From positions 62,001 to 126,000 of the forward strand of contig JACRLR010000067.1 in the NCBI GenBank assembly GCA_016219645.1: 64,000 nt of DNA, read 5' to 3'. The notes beneath the pieces are model-generated. The model saw only the letters and a list, made by a program, of their open reading frames with translations, did not search any database and was not told where the DNA came from. The position numbers were made by a program, and so were the translations under genes. The stretch comes from Nitrospirota bacterium. GTDB lineage: Bacteria; Nitrospirota; Nitrospiria; Nitrospirales; Nitrospiraceae. Positions 27,010 through 34,954 of the stretch are shown here, in pieces. How positions within the stretch are numbered: the stretch's first letter is position 1; every line of letters starts with the position of its first letter.

Positions 27010-27935
27010 TGGATCTTTCGACCACCATTGCCGGCGTGCGATTCCCTAGTTGCTTCATGAATGCGTCGGGGGCCCTCTGTGTCACGCGTGAAGAACTGCT
27101 GGCTCTCGGTCGATCTCGTGCCGGGGCTATCGTCACCAAATCGATGACGCTGGAGCCTCGCGACGGCAATCCGACACCCCGGTACTATGGATTTCCAGGC
27201 GGGTCCATCAATTCCATGGGCTTGCCGAATCTCGGGTACAGGGTGTATGCCTCGCTCATTCCTGAATTGAAAACGCTCGGCAAGCCGGTCATTGCCAGTG
27301 TGGCAGGTCTCTGTGAAGACGATTTTCCGACAATTGCCGCCACAATCAACGCGGCGAAGCCTGACTTGATCGAGGTCAATCTCTCTTGTCCCAACATCCC
27401 CGGCAAACCGCAGATTGGATATGATACAGAAGCATCCGAACGTCTGTTGAAACGGGTCCGCAAGGTCATTACGGTACCGATGGGGGTCAAGCTGCCTCCC
27501 TACTTCGATCCGGCCCATCACGCAGCGATGGGAGCCGTGATCAGCCGTTGCGGGGTCGATTTTCTCAACCTGATTAACTCGGTCGGCAACGGGCTCGTCG
27601 TCGATCCGGAGCATGAGGTAGTCGTCATCAAGCCGAAGGGTGGGTTCGGCGGCTTGGGTGGCATGATCATCAAGCCGGTGGCGCTGGCCAATGTGCGGGC
27701 TTTTTGGAAGATTTTCGAAGGACGCATGCCGATTATCGGGACCGGGGGAGTCGTCAGCGGCGTGGATGCATTTGAACATCTGCTCTGTGGTGCGACGGCC
27801 GTGCAGATCGGAACAGTTTTGGTCGAGGAAGGGGTCAACGTATTCGGTCGGCTGGAAACGGAGCTGGCGGGACAGCTCAGCAAGAAAGGCTATACGAAGT
27901 TGGAGGATTGCCGGGGAAGACTAAAAGAACTGTAG
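27009..27935 (+). CDS. pyrD: Dihydroorotate dehydrogenase, class 1A-like
   Basis: FMN enzyme oxidising dihydroorotate to orotate in pyrimidine synthesis. The 308 residues carry SGALCVTREEL, INSMGLPNLGY, EVNLSCPNIPGKPQIGYD, VIKPKGGFGGLGG and FEHLLCGATAVQIGT. These closely follow the fumarate-dependent class 1A enzyme of Lactococcus (from memory), including Cys in the NLSCPN loop, and no class 2 membrane-anchoring N-terminus is present. No pyrK is adjacent, which also argues against class 1B. ATG 27009 overlaps the preceding stop (TGATG). Its position between an ABC ATPase and permease is odd. Confidence 0.9.
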   Translation: MDLSTTIAGVRFPSCFMNASGALCVTREELLALGRSRAGAIVTKSMTLEPRDGNPTPRYYGFPGGSINSMGLPNLGYRVYASLIPELKTLGKPVIASVAGLCEDDFPTIAATINAAKPDLIEVNLSCPNIPGKPQIGYDTEASERLLKRVRKVITVPMGVKLPPYFDPAHHAAMGAVISRCGVDFLNLINSVGNGLVVDPEHEVVVIKPKGGFGGLGGMIIKPVALANVRAFWKIFEGRMPIIGTGGVVSGVDAFEHLLCGATAVQIGTVLVEEGVNVFGRLETELAGQLSKKGYTKLEDCRGRLKEL

Positions 27936-27937
27936 GT

Positions 27938-28210
27938 CTACTTGGCGCCGAACGTCTTGGCCAGGAGACCCAGCTGCAGGGCTCGTCTGAGCAGCTGTGC
28001 AACATTTCGTACATTCAAACGTCGCATCAAGTTGAATCGGTGTACTTCGACTGTGCGCACGCTGATTTCCAGGACCTCCGCAATCTCGCGGTTTGTGTGG
28101 CCGATCGACACCAGGCGAAGAATATCACTCTGCCGAGGTGTGAGGAGATCGGCATCGATCTCTTCCTGTAGCGGCTGGACTTTTCGGCTCAGAACAGTTC
28201 TCGCACCCAT
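27938..28210 (-). CDS. LuxR-type HTH regulator (stand-alone)
   Basis: A 90-residue DNA-binding protein with the GerE/LuxR helix-turn-helix: LTPRQSDILRLVSIGHTNREIAEVLEISVRTVEVHRFNLMRRLNVRNVAQLLRRAL. There is no receiver or ligand domain, as in the short GerE type. GAGAGGT precedes the ATG. It converges on pyrD (3 bases between the stops) and is divergent from the permease gene, which it could regulate. Confidence 0.92.
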   Translation of the reverse strand: MGARTVLSRKVQPLQEEIDADLLTPRQSDILRLVSIGHTNREIAEVLEISVRTVEVHRFNLMRRLNVRNVAQLLRRALQLGLLAKTFGAK

Positions 28211-28342
28211 CAGTTACCTCTCATCTTCAACTCACGCGAGTCTAGCAAAGGTGGGTATTGCTGTAAATGAAACTGCTGATTTGTGCAGGGCTCTGTTCCT
28301 GGCCCGAAGGATTCGTTCGATGAATAGCTCACTCGGTCTCAG

Positions 28343-30958
28343 ATGAACAAACTATTGTCTCTCCATCTCACTCTGATCCGTGCGCATGCGCTCCAGCGGC
28401 CATTTCGTGCTTGCCTCAGCATTGCCGGAGTGGCCCTGGGTGTGCTGGCCTCAGTGGGTATCGGGACGGCGAACGTTCAGGTCCTGCGATCTTTTGAACA
28501 AGCCGTCACGACAGTCGCCGGTTCCGCCACAGTGGAAATTGTGGGCAACGATCTCGGAGTGGATGAATCGGTGATTACGGCTGTCCGTGTGATCGAAGGA
28601 GTGGTGAGCGCCGCGCCGGTCATTGAAGAATCCGTTATGGTCGCCCAGGGGGAATCACGTGGCCAAGCGCTTCAGGTCTTGGGGCTGGATCTCCTGGCAG
28701 AGGTTGGAACGCGCGGGTTTCGACTATCGCAGGCTGACACCGATGTGGCGCTGGAGGCGCTCTTGGCTCCCGACACGCTGTACCTTGGCCGTCAGATTGC
28801 TGCAGATCTGAAGGTGGGGGTTGGTGCTGTCATCGAGGTAACTGCGGGAGGACGTCCAGCCAAGCTACGAGTTGCGGGGCTCATCCAAACAGAGGCGGAG
28901 GGTTCGACACTCTGGGATCGGCTTGCGGTGATGGATATTGCCGCGGCGCAGCTGTTGTTCCAATCATTCGGGCGGTTGGATCGGATCGAGTTGGTGACGG
29001 CGCCTGCTCGAACGCCAGAGGATATCGTGACTTCCGTGCGAGCGGCTCTTCCTCCCCATCTTGTCGCGCAACGGCCGGCGCAACGGTCAAAGCAGCTCGA
29101 GAACATGGTGTGGGCCTTCCAACTCAACCTGTCAGTCATGAGCTGGGTCGGGCTGCTCATCGGGGCGTTCTTGATCTATAACACGATCGCGTTTGCCGTG
29201 GCGCAGCGGAGGCGCGAGGTCGGCATCTATCGCGCGCTTGGCATGACGGAGCGGCGGGTCGCAGGCCAGTTTCTGGCAGAAGCGGGCTTGCTCGGTCTGC
29301 TTGGCGGGCTATTGGGAGGTCTTGGCGGGGTCTGGCTTGCCAGGAGTTTGGTATCGATCGTGAGCCGGACGATCTCCGACCTGTATGCACCGGTCACGTC
29401 GGGCGGGCTGATCCTGTCGGTGGACATGGTGACACTCATGGCAGTGGCAAAAGGAGTTCTGCTCGGGACAGTCGTCTCGATGGTCGGGGCCTTGGGTCCC
29501 AGCGTGGAAGCAGGCAGGACTGTGACTGCCCGTGCCTTGGCGCCGGGAGACTATGAGTCGACTCGTCAATTGAGAGTGGGCCTGTTCGGTTGGATCAGTC
29601 TTGTATTGTTCGTGCTGGCAGGCCTTTGCTCGCTGATGGGGCCAGTCGGAGACCTACCGCTCTTTGGCTATCTTGCAACAGTATGTGTGTTGGGGGCGCT
29701 TTCCTGTCTTGCGCCGCTCTGTATCCAGGCGCTGCGCCAGCGGCGCTCCCATCCGGACGGCACGATGATGCTCGGGGGGAGTCTCAGGCATATCGCGGCA
29801 GACCAGGCGGCACGCCATCCGGGCAGGAACGCAGTAACGGTATCGGCGTTGATGGTGGGACTGTCGGTCATGATCGGTGTGGCTGTCATGGTTCGTAGTT
29901 TTCGTGACACGGTCGAGGTCTGGGTGGATGAGACCGTGATGGCCGATCTCATCGTGGCCCCGCAATCGTGGCTTCAAGGGAAACAGGTTGGGCAGTCGTC
30001 GCGCGCCTTACCAGGGACCTGGCGTTCAACCCTGTCGTCGATTGATGGCATTGCCGCGGTCGATACCCTCAGGGAAATGTCTGTCGGCGTCGACGGGCAA
30101 CCGGTGGCGTTGGTGTCACGGGACCTCCGGCTCCATGCGCAGCGCAGCCGGTATCGGATGGTTCGAGGGGATTCGACCGAAGCGTTGCAACGAGCCGCCG
30201 ACACAGGCGGCATCCTTCTGTCGGAAGTGCTCGCAACTCGCTTACAGCTTCGGGAGGGGAGCAAGGTTTCAATTACGACGCCGGCAGGACCTGTGACTGT
30301 GTCCGTTGAAGGGGTCTTTTACGATTATGCGACCGACGGTGGGAAAATCGTGGTTGATCGAGCCTGGTATCAGCGAGAGTGGCGCGATGATCGGGTGAAC
30401 GTGTTTTCCATCTACTTGGCTGCCGGGGCTGATGCAGAACAAGTTCGGCAGTCGATTATCATGCACGTCGCGGGGCTTGATGGAATGACGGTTCCACCGC
30501 TGGTGATTCGAAACCACGAGTTGCGGCGAGAGATCCTCGAAATCTTCGACCGGTCCTTCGAATTGACCTATGTCCTTGAAGCCATCGCCGTTTTGGTGGC
30601 CGTGCTCGGCATCGTCAATACTTTGGTGACGGCGGTGTTGGAGCGACGACGTGAATTTGCTTCGTTGCGGGCCATTGGCGCCGGCACGAGGCAAGTGGAG
30701 CGATTGGTCTTGTGGGAGGCGGCCTATCTGGGGTTGATCGGGGCAGTTCTAGGCGTCGCGGGAGGCCTACTGCTCGCTCTACTGCTCATCCACGTGATCA
30801 ATAAACAGTCCTTTGGTTGGACGATTCAGATGACGGTTCCAGCTGGATTGATTCTGCAAGCAGTAGGACTCGCACTCACAGCTGCCCTGGTAGCCGGCTT
30901 CTTCCCGGCACGTTGGGCCGCGCGGCAGCCTGTGGTGGAGGGGCTAAGGGAGGAGTAG
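28343..30958 (+). CDS. YbbP/LolC-type ABC permease, two FtsX domains
   Basis: An 871-residue inner-membrane permease. N-terminal signal-anchor (ACLSIAGVALGVLASVGIG), a periplasmic domain, a first FtsX block (LSVMSWVGLLIGAFLIYNTIAFAVAQRRREVGIYRALGM), central transmembrane segments, a second periplasmic domain and a last FtsX block (VLGIVNTLVTAVLERRREFASLRAIGA). This duplicated layout is typical of YbbP-like permeases paired with YbbA ATPase (the gene at 26293). The substrate is unknown; lipids or lipoproteins are likely by class. The stop codon lies inside the arm of the hairpin 30954-31052. Confidence 0.92.
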   Translation: MNKLLSLHLTLIRAHALQRPFRACLSIAGVALGVLASVGIGTANVQVLRSFEQAVTTVAGSATVEIVGNDLGVDESVITAVRVIEGVVSAAPVIEESVMVAQGESRGQALQVLGLDLLAEVGTRGFRLSQADTDVALEALLAPDTLYLGRQIAADLKVGVGAVIEVTAGGRPAKLRVAGLIQTEAEGSTLWDRLAVMDIAAAQLLFQSFGRLDRIELVTAPARTPEDIVTSVRAALPPHLVAQRPAQRSKQLENMVWAFQLNLSVMSWVGLLIGAFLIYNTIAFAVAQRRREVGIYRALGMTERRVAGQFLAEAGLLGLLGGLLGGLGGVWLARSLVSIVSRTISDLYAPVTSGGLILSVDMVTLMAVAKGVLLGTVVSMVGALGPSVEAGRTVTARALAPGDYESTRQLRVGLFGWISLVLFVLAGLCSLMGPVGDLPLFGYLATVCVLGALSCLAPLCIQALRQRRSHPDGTMMLGGSLRHIAADQAARHPGRNAVTVSALMVGLSVMIGVAVMVRSFRDTVEVWVDETVMADLIVAPQSWLQGKQVGQSSRALPGTWRSTLSSIDGIAAVDTLREMSVGVDGQPVALVSRDLRLHAQRSRYRMVRGDSTEALQRAADTGGILLSEVLATRLQLREGSKVSITTPAGPVTVSVEGVFYDYATDGGKIVVDRAWYQREWRDDRVNVFSIYLAAGADAEQVRQSIIMHVAGLDGMTVPPLVIRNHELRREILEIFDRSFELTYVLEAIAVLVAVLGIVNTLVTAVLERRREFASLRAIGAGTRQVERLVLWEAAYLGLIGAVLGVAGGLLLALLLIHVINKQSFGWTIQMTVPAGLILQAVGLALTAALVAGFFPARWAARQPVVEGLREE

Positions 30959-31052
30959 GCGGCCTGGGTTGGTCCCCTTGCTCACGGAACGCCCACGATA
31001 AAACAGTGGTCGTTCGACGTGCGCAGTGGAGGACCAACCCAGGCCGCCTACT
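30954..31052 (+). repeat. Conserved-core hairpin with perfect 22-bp arms
   Basis: Arms 30954-30975 and 31031-31052 are perfectly complementary (outer part AGTAGGCGGCCTGG). The core is TTGCTCACGGAACGCCCACGATAAAACAGTGGTCGTTCGACGTGCGCAGT, split here as family words. The left arm includes the permease stop codon, so the hairpin starts inside the gene and should act as a strong transcript end. Confidence 0.9.
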
Positions 31053-31089
31053 CGGGAGAGGAAAAACGAGCAAGCTTGGAAGGGTCATT

Positions 31090-31235
31090 GTAATGGTGTG
31101 CTCGCGCAACGCGCGGTCGCGGACTCCCCTCGTTGGACGCGCTCAGTGGGAATGAACAGGGATTGCTATTCCTTCTGGTAGGGTGGGGTTGGGAGACAAA
31201 ACAGTGCTCGCTCGACGGGCGCAGTAGACATGAAG
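31090..31235. repeat. Armless repeat cores
   Basis: GTGCTCGCGCAACGCGCG...CTCGTTGGACGCGCTCAGTG (31099-31150) and a shorter GTGCTCGCTCGACGGGCGCAGT (31203-31225) match the family core but lack obvious pairing arms. They look like decayed copies downstream of the intact hairpin. Confidence 0.55.
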
Positions 31236-31249
31236 GCGCCGAGGCGTAC

Positions 31250-32293
31250 TCAGTGCCGTACGTTGAGGGGTTCGAGCGACTGAGAACGAGGCTGGGGGCC
31301 TTTTTCAGCAGCCGCTTGGTAGTCCACTTCGATCTTGAAACCCAGATCCTCGATCATGCTCCAGACTTCGTGGGCTGGCTGGCCTGGTGTCGTGAGGTAG
31401 CCGTTTACGAAGATGGAGTCGGCTGGGTAGAGGGCTAAGGGCTGTAGGCTGCGGAGGTTATGTTCGCGGCCTCCGGCAATACGAAGTTCGGTGCGCGGGT
31501 GGAGGAAACGGAAGAGGCAGAGGACTTTCAGACATCGTTGTGGCGTGAGATTGTCGCAGTTCTCTAACGGGGTGCCTGTCGCCGGATGGAGCATGTTCAG
31601 TGGAATCGAATCCGGACTGACTTCGCGGAGTGCCATGGCGAGGTCGATGAGATCCTCGTCCTTCTCACCCATGCCGACGATTCCACCGGAGCAGATTTCC
31701 AAGCCTGCCGCTCGAGCACTCCGGATGGTGCTCAGTCGGTCCTGGAATGTATGGGTGGTACAGATCGAAGAATGAAAGGCTTCGCTCGTATTCAAGTTAT
31801 GGTTCACTCGATCGACTCCTGCCGCTTTCAGTCGCTTGGCCTGTTGTTCATTCATAAGGCCGAGTGAACAGCAGATCTGGATCGGAATCTCCTCCTTGAT
31901 TGAGCGGACGGCTCCGGCGATTTCGTCGATTTCACGGTCCAACGGACTTCGACCGCTGATGACGATGCAATAACGCTGGGCTTTCGACGCTGCCGCCTGT
32001 CGGGCACCAGCGAGCATCTCTTGTCGGGGCAGGAGGTTATAGCGCTCGATGGGGGCAGTGGAAATCGCAGACTGAGAACAGTAGTGGCAGTCTTCCTGGC
32101 AGGCCCCGCTCTTTGCATTTTGCAACATCTGGAGGCGAACGGTCTTGCCGAAATAGTGGGATCGGACGGTGAATGCGGCTTGGATAAGCCCCAGTAACTG
32201 CTCATCCGGACTGTTGAGCACAGCCTGGCATTCGCTTCTGGTCAGCATTTCGTCGCGCAAGGCTTTGGCAGCAAAACCCTGATAATCGATCAT
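31250..32293 (-). CDS. bioB: Biotin synthase
   Basis: Radical-SAM sulfur insertion enzyme converting dethiobiotin to biotin. It has the C-x3-C-x2-C cluster motif SGACQEDCHYCSQS near residue 62, YNLLPRQEML, and later NLNTSEAFH and GGIVGMGEKDEDLIDLA. ATG 32293 is chosen because GGAGTG lies just upstream; longer starts extend to 32365. The C-terminal tail AAAEKGPQ is read from a repeat end (TTTTTCAGCAGCCGC), so an element insertion seems to have rewritten the last residues. It stands alone on the minus strand, without bioF or bioD. Confidence 0.95.
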   Translation of the reverse strand: MIDYQGFAAKALRDEMLTRSECQAVLNSPDEQLLGLIQAAFTVRSHYFGKTVRLQMLQNAKSGACQEDCHYCSQSAISTAPIERYNLLPRQEMLAGARQAAASKAQRYCIVISGRSPLDREIDEIAGAVRSIKEEIPIQICCSLGLMNEQQAKRLKAAGVDRVNHNLNTSEAFHSSICTTHTFQDRLSTIRSARAAGLEICSGGIVGMGEKDEDLIDLAMALREVSPDSIPLNMLHPATGTPLENCDNLTPQRCLKVLCLFRFLHPRTELRIAGGREHNLRSLQPLALYPADSIFVNGYLTTPGQPAHEVWSMIEDLGFKIEVDYQAAAEKGPQPRSQSLEPLNVRH

Positions 32294-32377
32294 AGGACAC
32301 TCCATCGCCTGTAGAGGTTGCGTTGATTGCGACGCGGATGACGACACGTCTGTGTGGTAGACCAATTGGCCGAAAAC

Positions 32378-33778
32378 CTACACGGTTTCGAAGGGAGAAG
32401 CAATGCCCTGGTAGGGAACCGTAGAGACTGGCAGGGGGGCGCGGTCCTGACCTGGGACCGCTTGACCGGCATTGGGCCATGGCAGCGCGACTAACGTATT
32501 CCAGGTCCCACAGCGGCGGCAGCGACCAGACCAGTCGGTCGATTCTTGCTGACAGGCGGTACAGACATACGGGACGACGACACGCTTTTTGAAATGTAGG
32601 GCTTTCTTGAGTTCGCTGACGGCCTCCTCCATCTGCTGCTTGCGTAGAAAGAGATTGGCCATGATCTTATGGTAGTCGACCAATTGGTCCTGTATTCCTT
32701 CAACGGTCGAAAGGATGTCGAAGGCTTCGTCGACCATCTCGAGTCGGTAGTAGAGCTTGCCTAGATAGAACTGCAGGGTGGGATTATGCGGGTCTTGACG
32801 GAGAGCCTCCTGATAGACACGGATAATTTCGCTGGGTTCGCCCTGTTCGAGAAAAAGTTCTTCCAGGCGGTGCAAGATGATGATGCTGCGGGTCTTGGCA
32901 TAGACCTTCTTGAGAATTTCTACCGCCTGCTTGGTCTTGTTTTCCCGGATCAAAATTTCACCAATGCCGATGTAGGCAGGCAGGAACGTTCGGTCTTTCT
33001 TAATGGCGCCTCGGAAATAGCGCCGAGCTTTGTCGGGATGGCCCCGTTCCAGCAGTTGGCGTCCGACCTCGTAGGTGCAGCCGGTGAGGAGGTGAGCCGC
33101 AGCCTGCCGTTCCGGCTCAGGCAGGTTGGCCTTGAGGAGACGATGTTGGATTTCGAGCGCCTCACTCCATTTTTCGAGCCTGATCAACAGATCGCGCTTG
33201 CGGATGAGCGCGGTAAGGTTATCCGGTTCGATCTTGAGCATCTTGTGCAGTGTCTGTAAGGCGTCCTCATAGCGCTTGGCACTCTCCAAGTCGTTTGCCA
33301 GCTCCAGCAGGATTTCAATGTTCCGGTCGTCGACTCGATTCGCTCGTTGGTGGAGGCGGATCGCTTCGGTGAAGTTGCTTTCTGCGCGGTAAATGTTTCC
33401 CAGCCAGAGCAGCGAGTCGACACGATTTGGATCCATGGCCAGCGCCCGCTCGAACAGGCCTATGGCTTCGACGGTGCGTTTTGACATGAAGGCATGGGTA
33501 CCATCACGATGGAGCGCATCGATTTTTTCCTTGCGCCGCAACAGCCTGGTGCTGCGCCAGTTGCCAATAACATGGGCCGTCTCCCTCATGCCGACTGCCA
33601 AGGCCACGAGCACGGCGCCGACAGCCATGGAAAAGACGATGAGTGTGACAGGACTCAGCTCGAACTGGATGGAGGGGCTGGTCCGGACTTCGACCGTGCC
33701 GGGGTTCAATTCGCGGAAATAACTATAGAGAAAGATTCCGGCGCTGATAAGAAATATGGTGATGAGCAGTCGGAGCAT
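32378..33778 (-). CDS. LapA-LapB fusion (YciS-YciM), TPR protein
   Basis: A 466-residue membrane-anchored TPR protein. Two hydrophobic segments at the start (LLITIFLISAGIFLYSYFRE, VTLIVFSMAVGAVLVALAVGM) with the spacing of LapA/DUF1049 are joined to about eight to nine TPRs and a C-terminal rubredoxin-like zinc knuckle (YVCTACQQES, GRCRRCGTWN). LapB in E. coli controls LpxC turnover and lipopolysaccharide assembly, and LapA is its separate partner. Here both parts are in one chain. The last 40 residues are an extra Pro-rich tail. rsfS lies 4 bases upstream on the same strand. Confidence 0.88.
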   Translation of the reverse strand: MLRLLITIFLISAGIFLYSYFRELNPGTVEVRTSPSIQFELSPVTLIVFSMAVGAVLVALAVGMRETAHVIGNWRSTRLLRRKEKIDALHRDGTHAFMSKRTVEAIGLFERALAMDPNRVDSLLWLGNIYRAESNFTEAIRLHQRANRVDDRNIEILLELANDLESAKRYEDALQTLHKMLKIEPDNLTALIRKRDLLIRLEKWSEALEIQHRLLKANLPEPERQAAAHLLTGCTYEVGRQLLERGHPDKARRYFRGAIKKDRTFLPAYIGIGEILIRENKTKQAVEILKKVYAKTRSIIILHRLEELFLEQGEPSEIIRVYQEALRQDPHNPTLQFYLGKLYYRLEMVDEAFDILSTVEGIQDQLVDYHKIMANLFLRKQQMEEAVSELKKALHFKKRVVVPYVCTACQQESTDWSGRCRRCGTWNTLVALPWPNAGQAVPGQDRAPLPVSTVPYQGIASPFETV

Positions 33779-33782
33779 CGGA

Positions 33783-34163
33783 CTAGGCCTTTGAATTCAC
33801 GGATGCTTTTTTCCGTTTCACGGACCGAATGGCGGTAGCCGGTTTTGTGGCCGGCGGTTCGTCCGGGATGGCGATGCGCTTCGCGTCGGCCCACAACCGT
33901 TCGAGCGCGTAATGCTCCCGAACATCCTGCCTGAAAATATGGGCGATGACATCGCCAAAGTCTATCAGGACCCACTGAGTTGACCGCGTGCCCTCGACGC
34001 TCAGCGGTTTGGAGCCGGAGCGAGAGAGGCTACTGGTGATATGGTCTGCGATGGCACCAGCTTGACGATCCGAATCTGCAGAGCCTATGACTAAGTAGTC
34101 GGCAACAGAGGTCAGCGGGGCTACGTGAAGGATAAGAGCCTCGGTGGCCTTTTTGTCACGCAT
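33783..34163 (-). CDS. rsfS: Ribosomal silencing factor RsfS
   Basis: Binds uL14 on the large subunit and blocks subunit joining during starvation. The 126 residues contain KKATEALILHVAPLTSVADYLVIGSADSDRQ, WVLIDFGDVIAHIFRQDVREHYALERLW, the RsfS/Iojap signature, and an extra basic tail. The ATG at 34163 gives an N-terminus shorter than usual. The frame stays open upstream (TALAIVRA), as expected of the normal N-terminus, but offers no standard start codon before the overlap with nadD, so the true start may be non-canonical. Confidence 0.92.
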   Translation of the reverse strand: MRDKKATEALILHVAPLTSVADYLVIGSADSDRQAGAIADHITSSLSRSGSKPLSVEGTRSTQWVLIDFGDVIAHIFRQDVREHYALERLWADAKRIAIPDEPPATKPATAIRSVKRKKASVNSKA

Positions 34164-34191
34164 TGCCCGGACAATGGCGAGGGCCGTAGAC

Positions 34192-34875
34192 CTAGCTGTT
34201 TGTGCGATCGCGCTCCTCTTGGTAGAGATGATGTCGAAGTATATAAGATTCCACTAATGGCGGCAATAGATTTGCCACAGGGAGTCCTTGGCGAATTCGC
34301 ACACGAATGTCTGATGCGGAAACTGCGCAGGGTGGTAGCCGGAGACAGGTCAGTTGTTGCTTCCCAAGAGGCACTTCTATTCGGGAAATCCGTCCCTCGT
34401 CCAGGTCCGTCAGTGAAGAGGATGGAATCGGCGGGAGTAACGAAATAGTTGAGACGGAGCGAAACGATAGACCAGGCCTGGAGAGGACGACGAAGGAGCA
34501 GAGCTGCAGGAGTGTCAGAGGGTCGCGCCAGGAAGGGAACTCCAGGAAGGCATCGAGCCCGATGAGGAAGAATAGTTGCGTGTGCGCTCCATACTCCTGT
34601 TGCAGTAGACGAATGGTGTCGATGGAGTAGGACTTGCCCGGTCGGCGGATTTCCACATCCGAAATGACAAGAGAGGGGGCTGAGGCGATGGCAAGGCGAA
34701 CCATCTCACAGCGGTGGTGGACCGGTGCTAGGCTGTCGTTCGGCTTATGGGGTGGGTGACTCGTGGGAATGAAGAGGATTTGGTCGAGCCCGAGGGCCTC
34801 GCGTGTCTGCTGCGCAATAGACAGGTGACCGTTATGCACTGGGTCAAAACTGCCGCCCAGTAGTCCAAGTCGCAT
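34192..34875 (-). CDS. nadD: Nicotinate-nucleotide adenylyltransferase
   Basis: Adenylates nicotinate mononucleotide in NAD synthesis. It has the nucleotidyltransferase GGSFDPVHNGHLSIA with the HxGH motif near the N-terminus, FIPTSHPPHK, LIGLDAFLEFPSW and a C-terminal SASDIRVRIRQGLPVANLLPP. ATG 34875 gives the standard start. An ATG at 34938 is in frame but would be read through a GGTGAGT repeat. It sits between proB and rsfS in the conserved obg-proB-nadD-rsfS order. Confidence 0.95.
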   Translation of the reverse strand: MRLGLLGGSFDPVHNGHLSIAQQTREALGLDQILFIPTSHPPHKPNDSLAPVHHRCEMVRLAIASAPSLVISDVEIRRPGKSYSIDTIRLLQQEYGAHTQLFFLIGLDAFLEFPSWRDPLTLLQLCSFVVLSRPGLSFRSVSTISLLPPIPSSSLTDLDEGRISRIEVPLGKQQLTCLRLPPCAVSASDIRVRIRQGLPVANLLPPLVESYILRHHLYQEERDRTNS

Positions 34876-34884
34876 AGTCGGCGT

Positions 34885-34920
34885 TGGAGGGTGAGTGGTG
34901 ACTGGTGAGTGGTGAGTCGT
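34885..34920. repeat. GGTGAGT tandem repeat
   Basis: Four to five copies of GGTGAGT/GGTGACT (GGTGAGTGGTGACTGGTGAG...) between proB and the nadD start. Length variation here would change the 5' end of nadD or its leader. Confidence 0.7.
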
Positions 34921-34954
34921 AGAATCTTGAGCGGGCATAACTCACACTCGGGGT

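Noticed and set aside
30817-31155. Plus-strand ORF of 112 codons spanning the hairpin
   Set aside because: It runs through the permease end and the repeat, and its sequence has no protein-like character.
34885-34920. GGTGAGT tandem words as a CRISPR or origin iteron
   Set aside because: Units are 7 bases with no spacers, and there is no cas or replication gene nearby.
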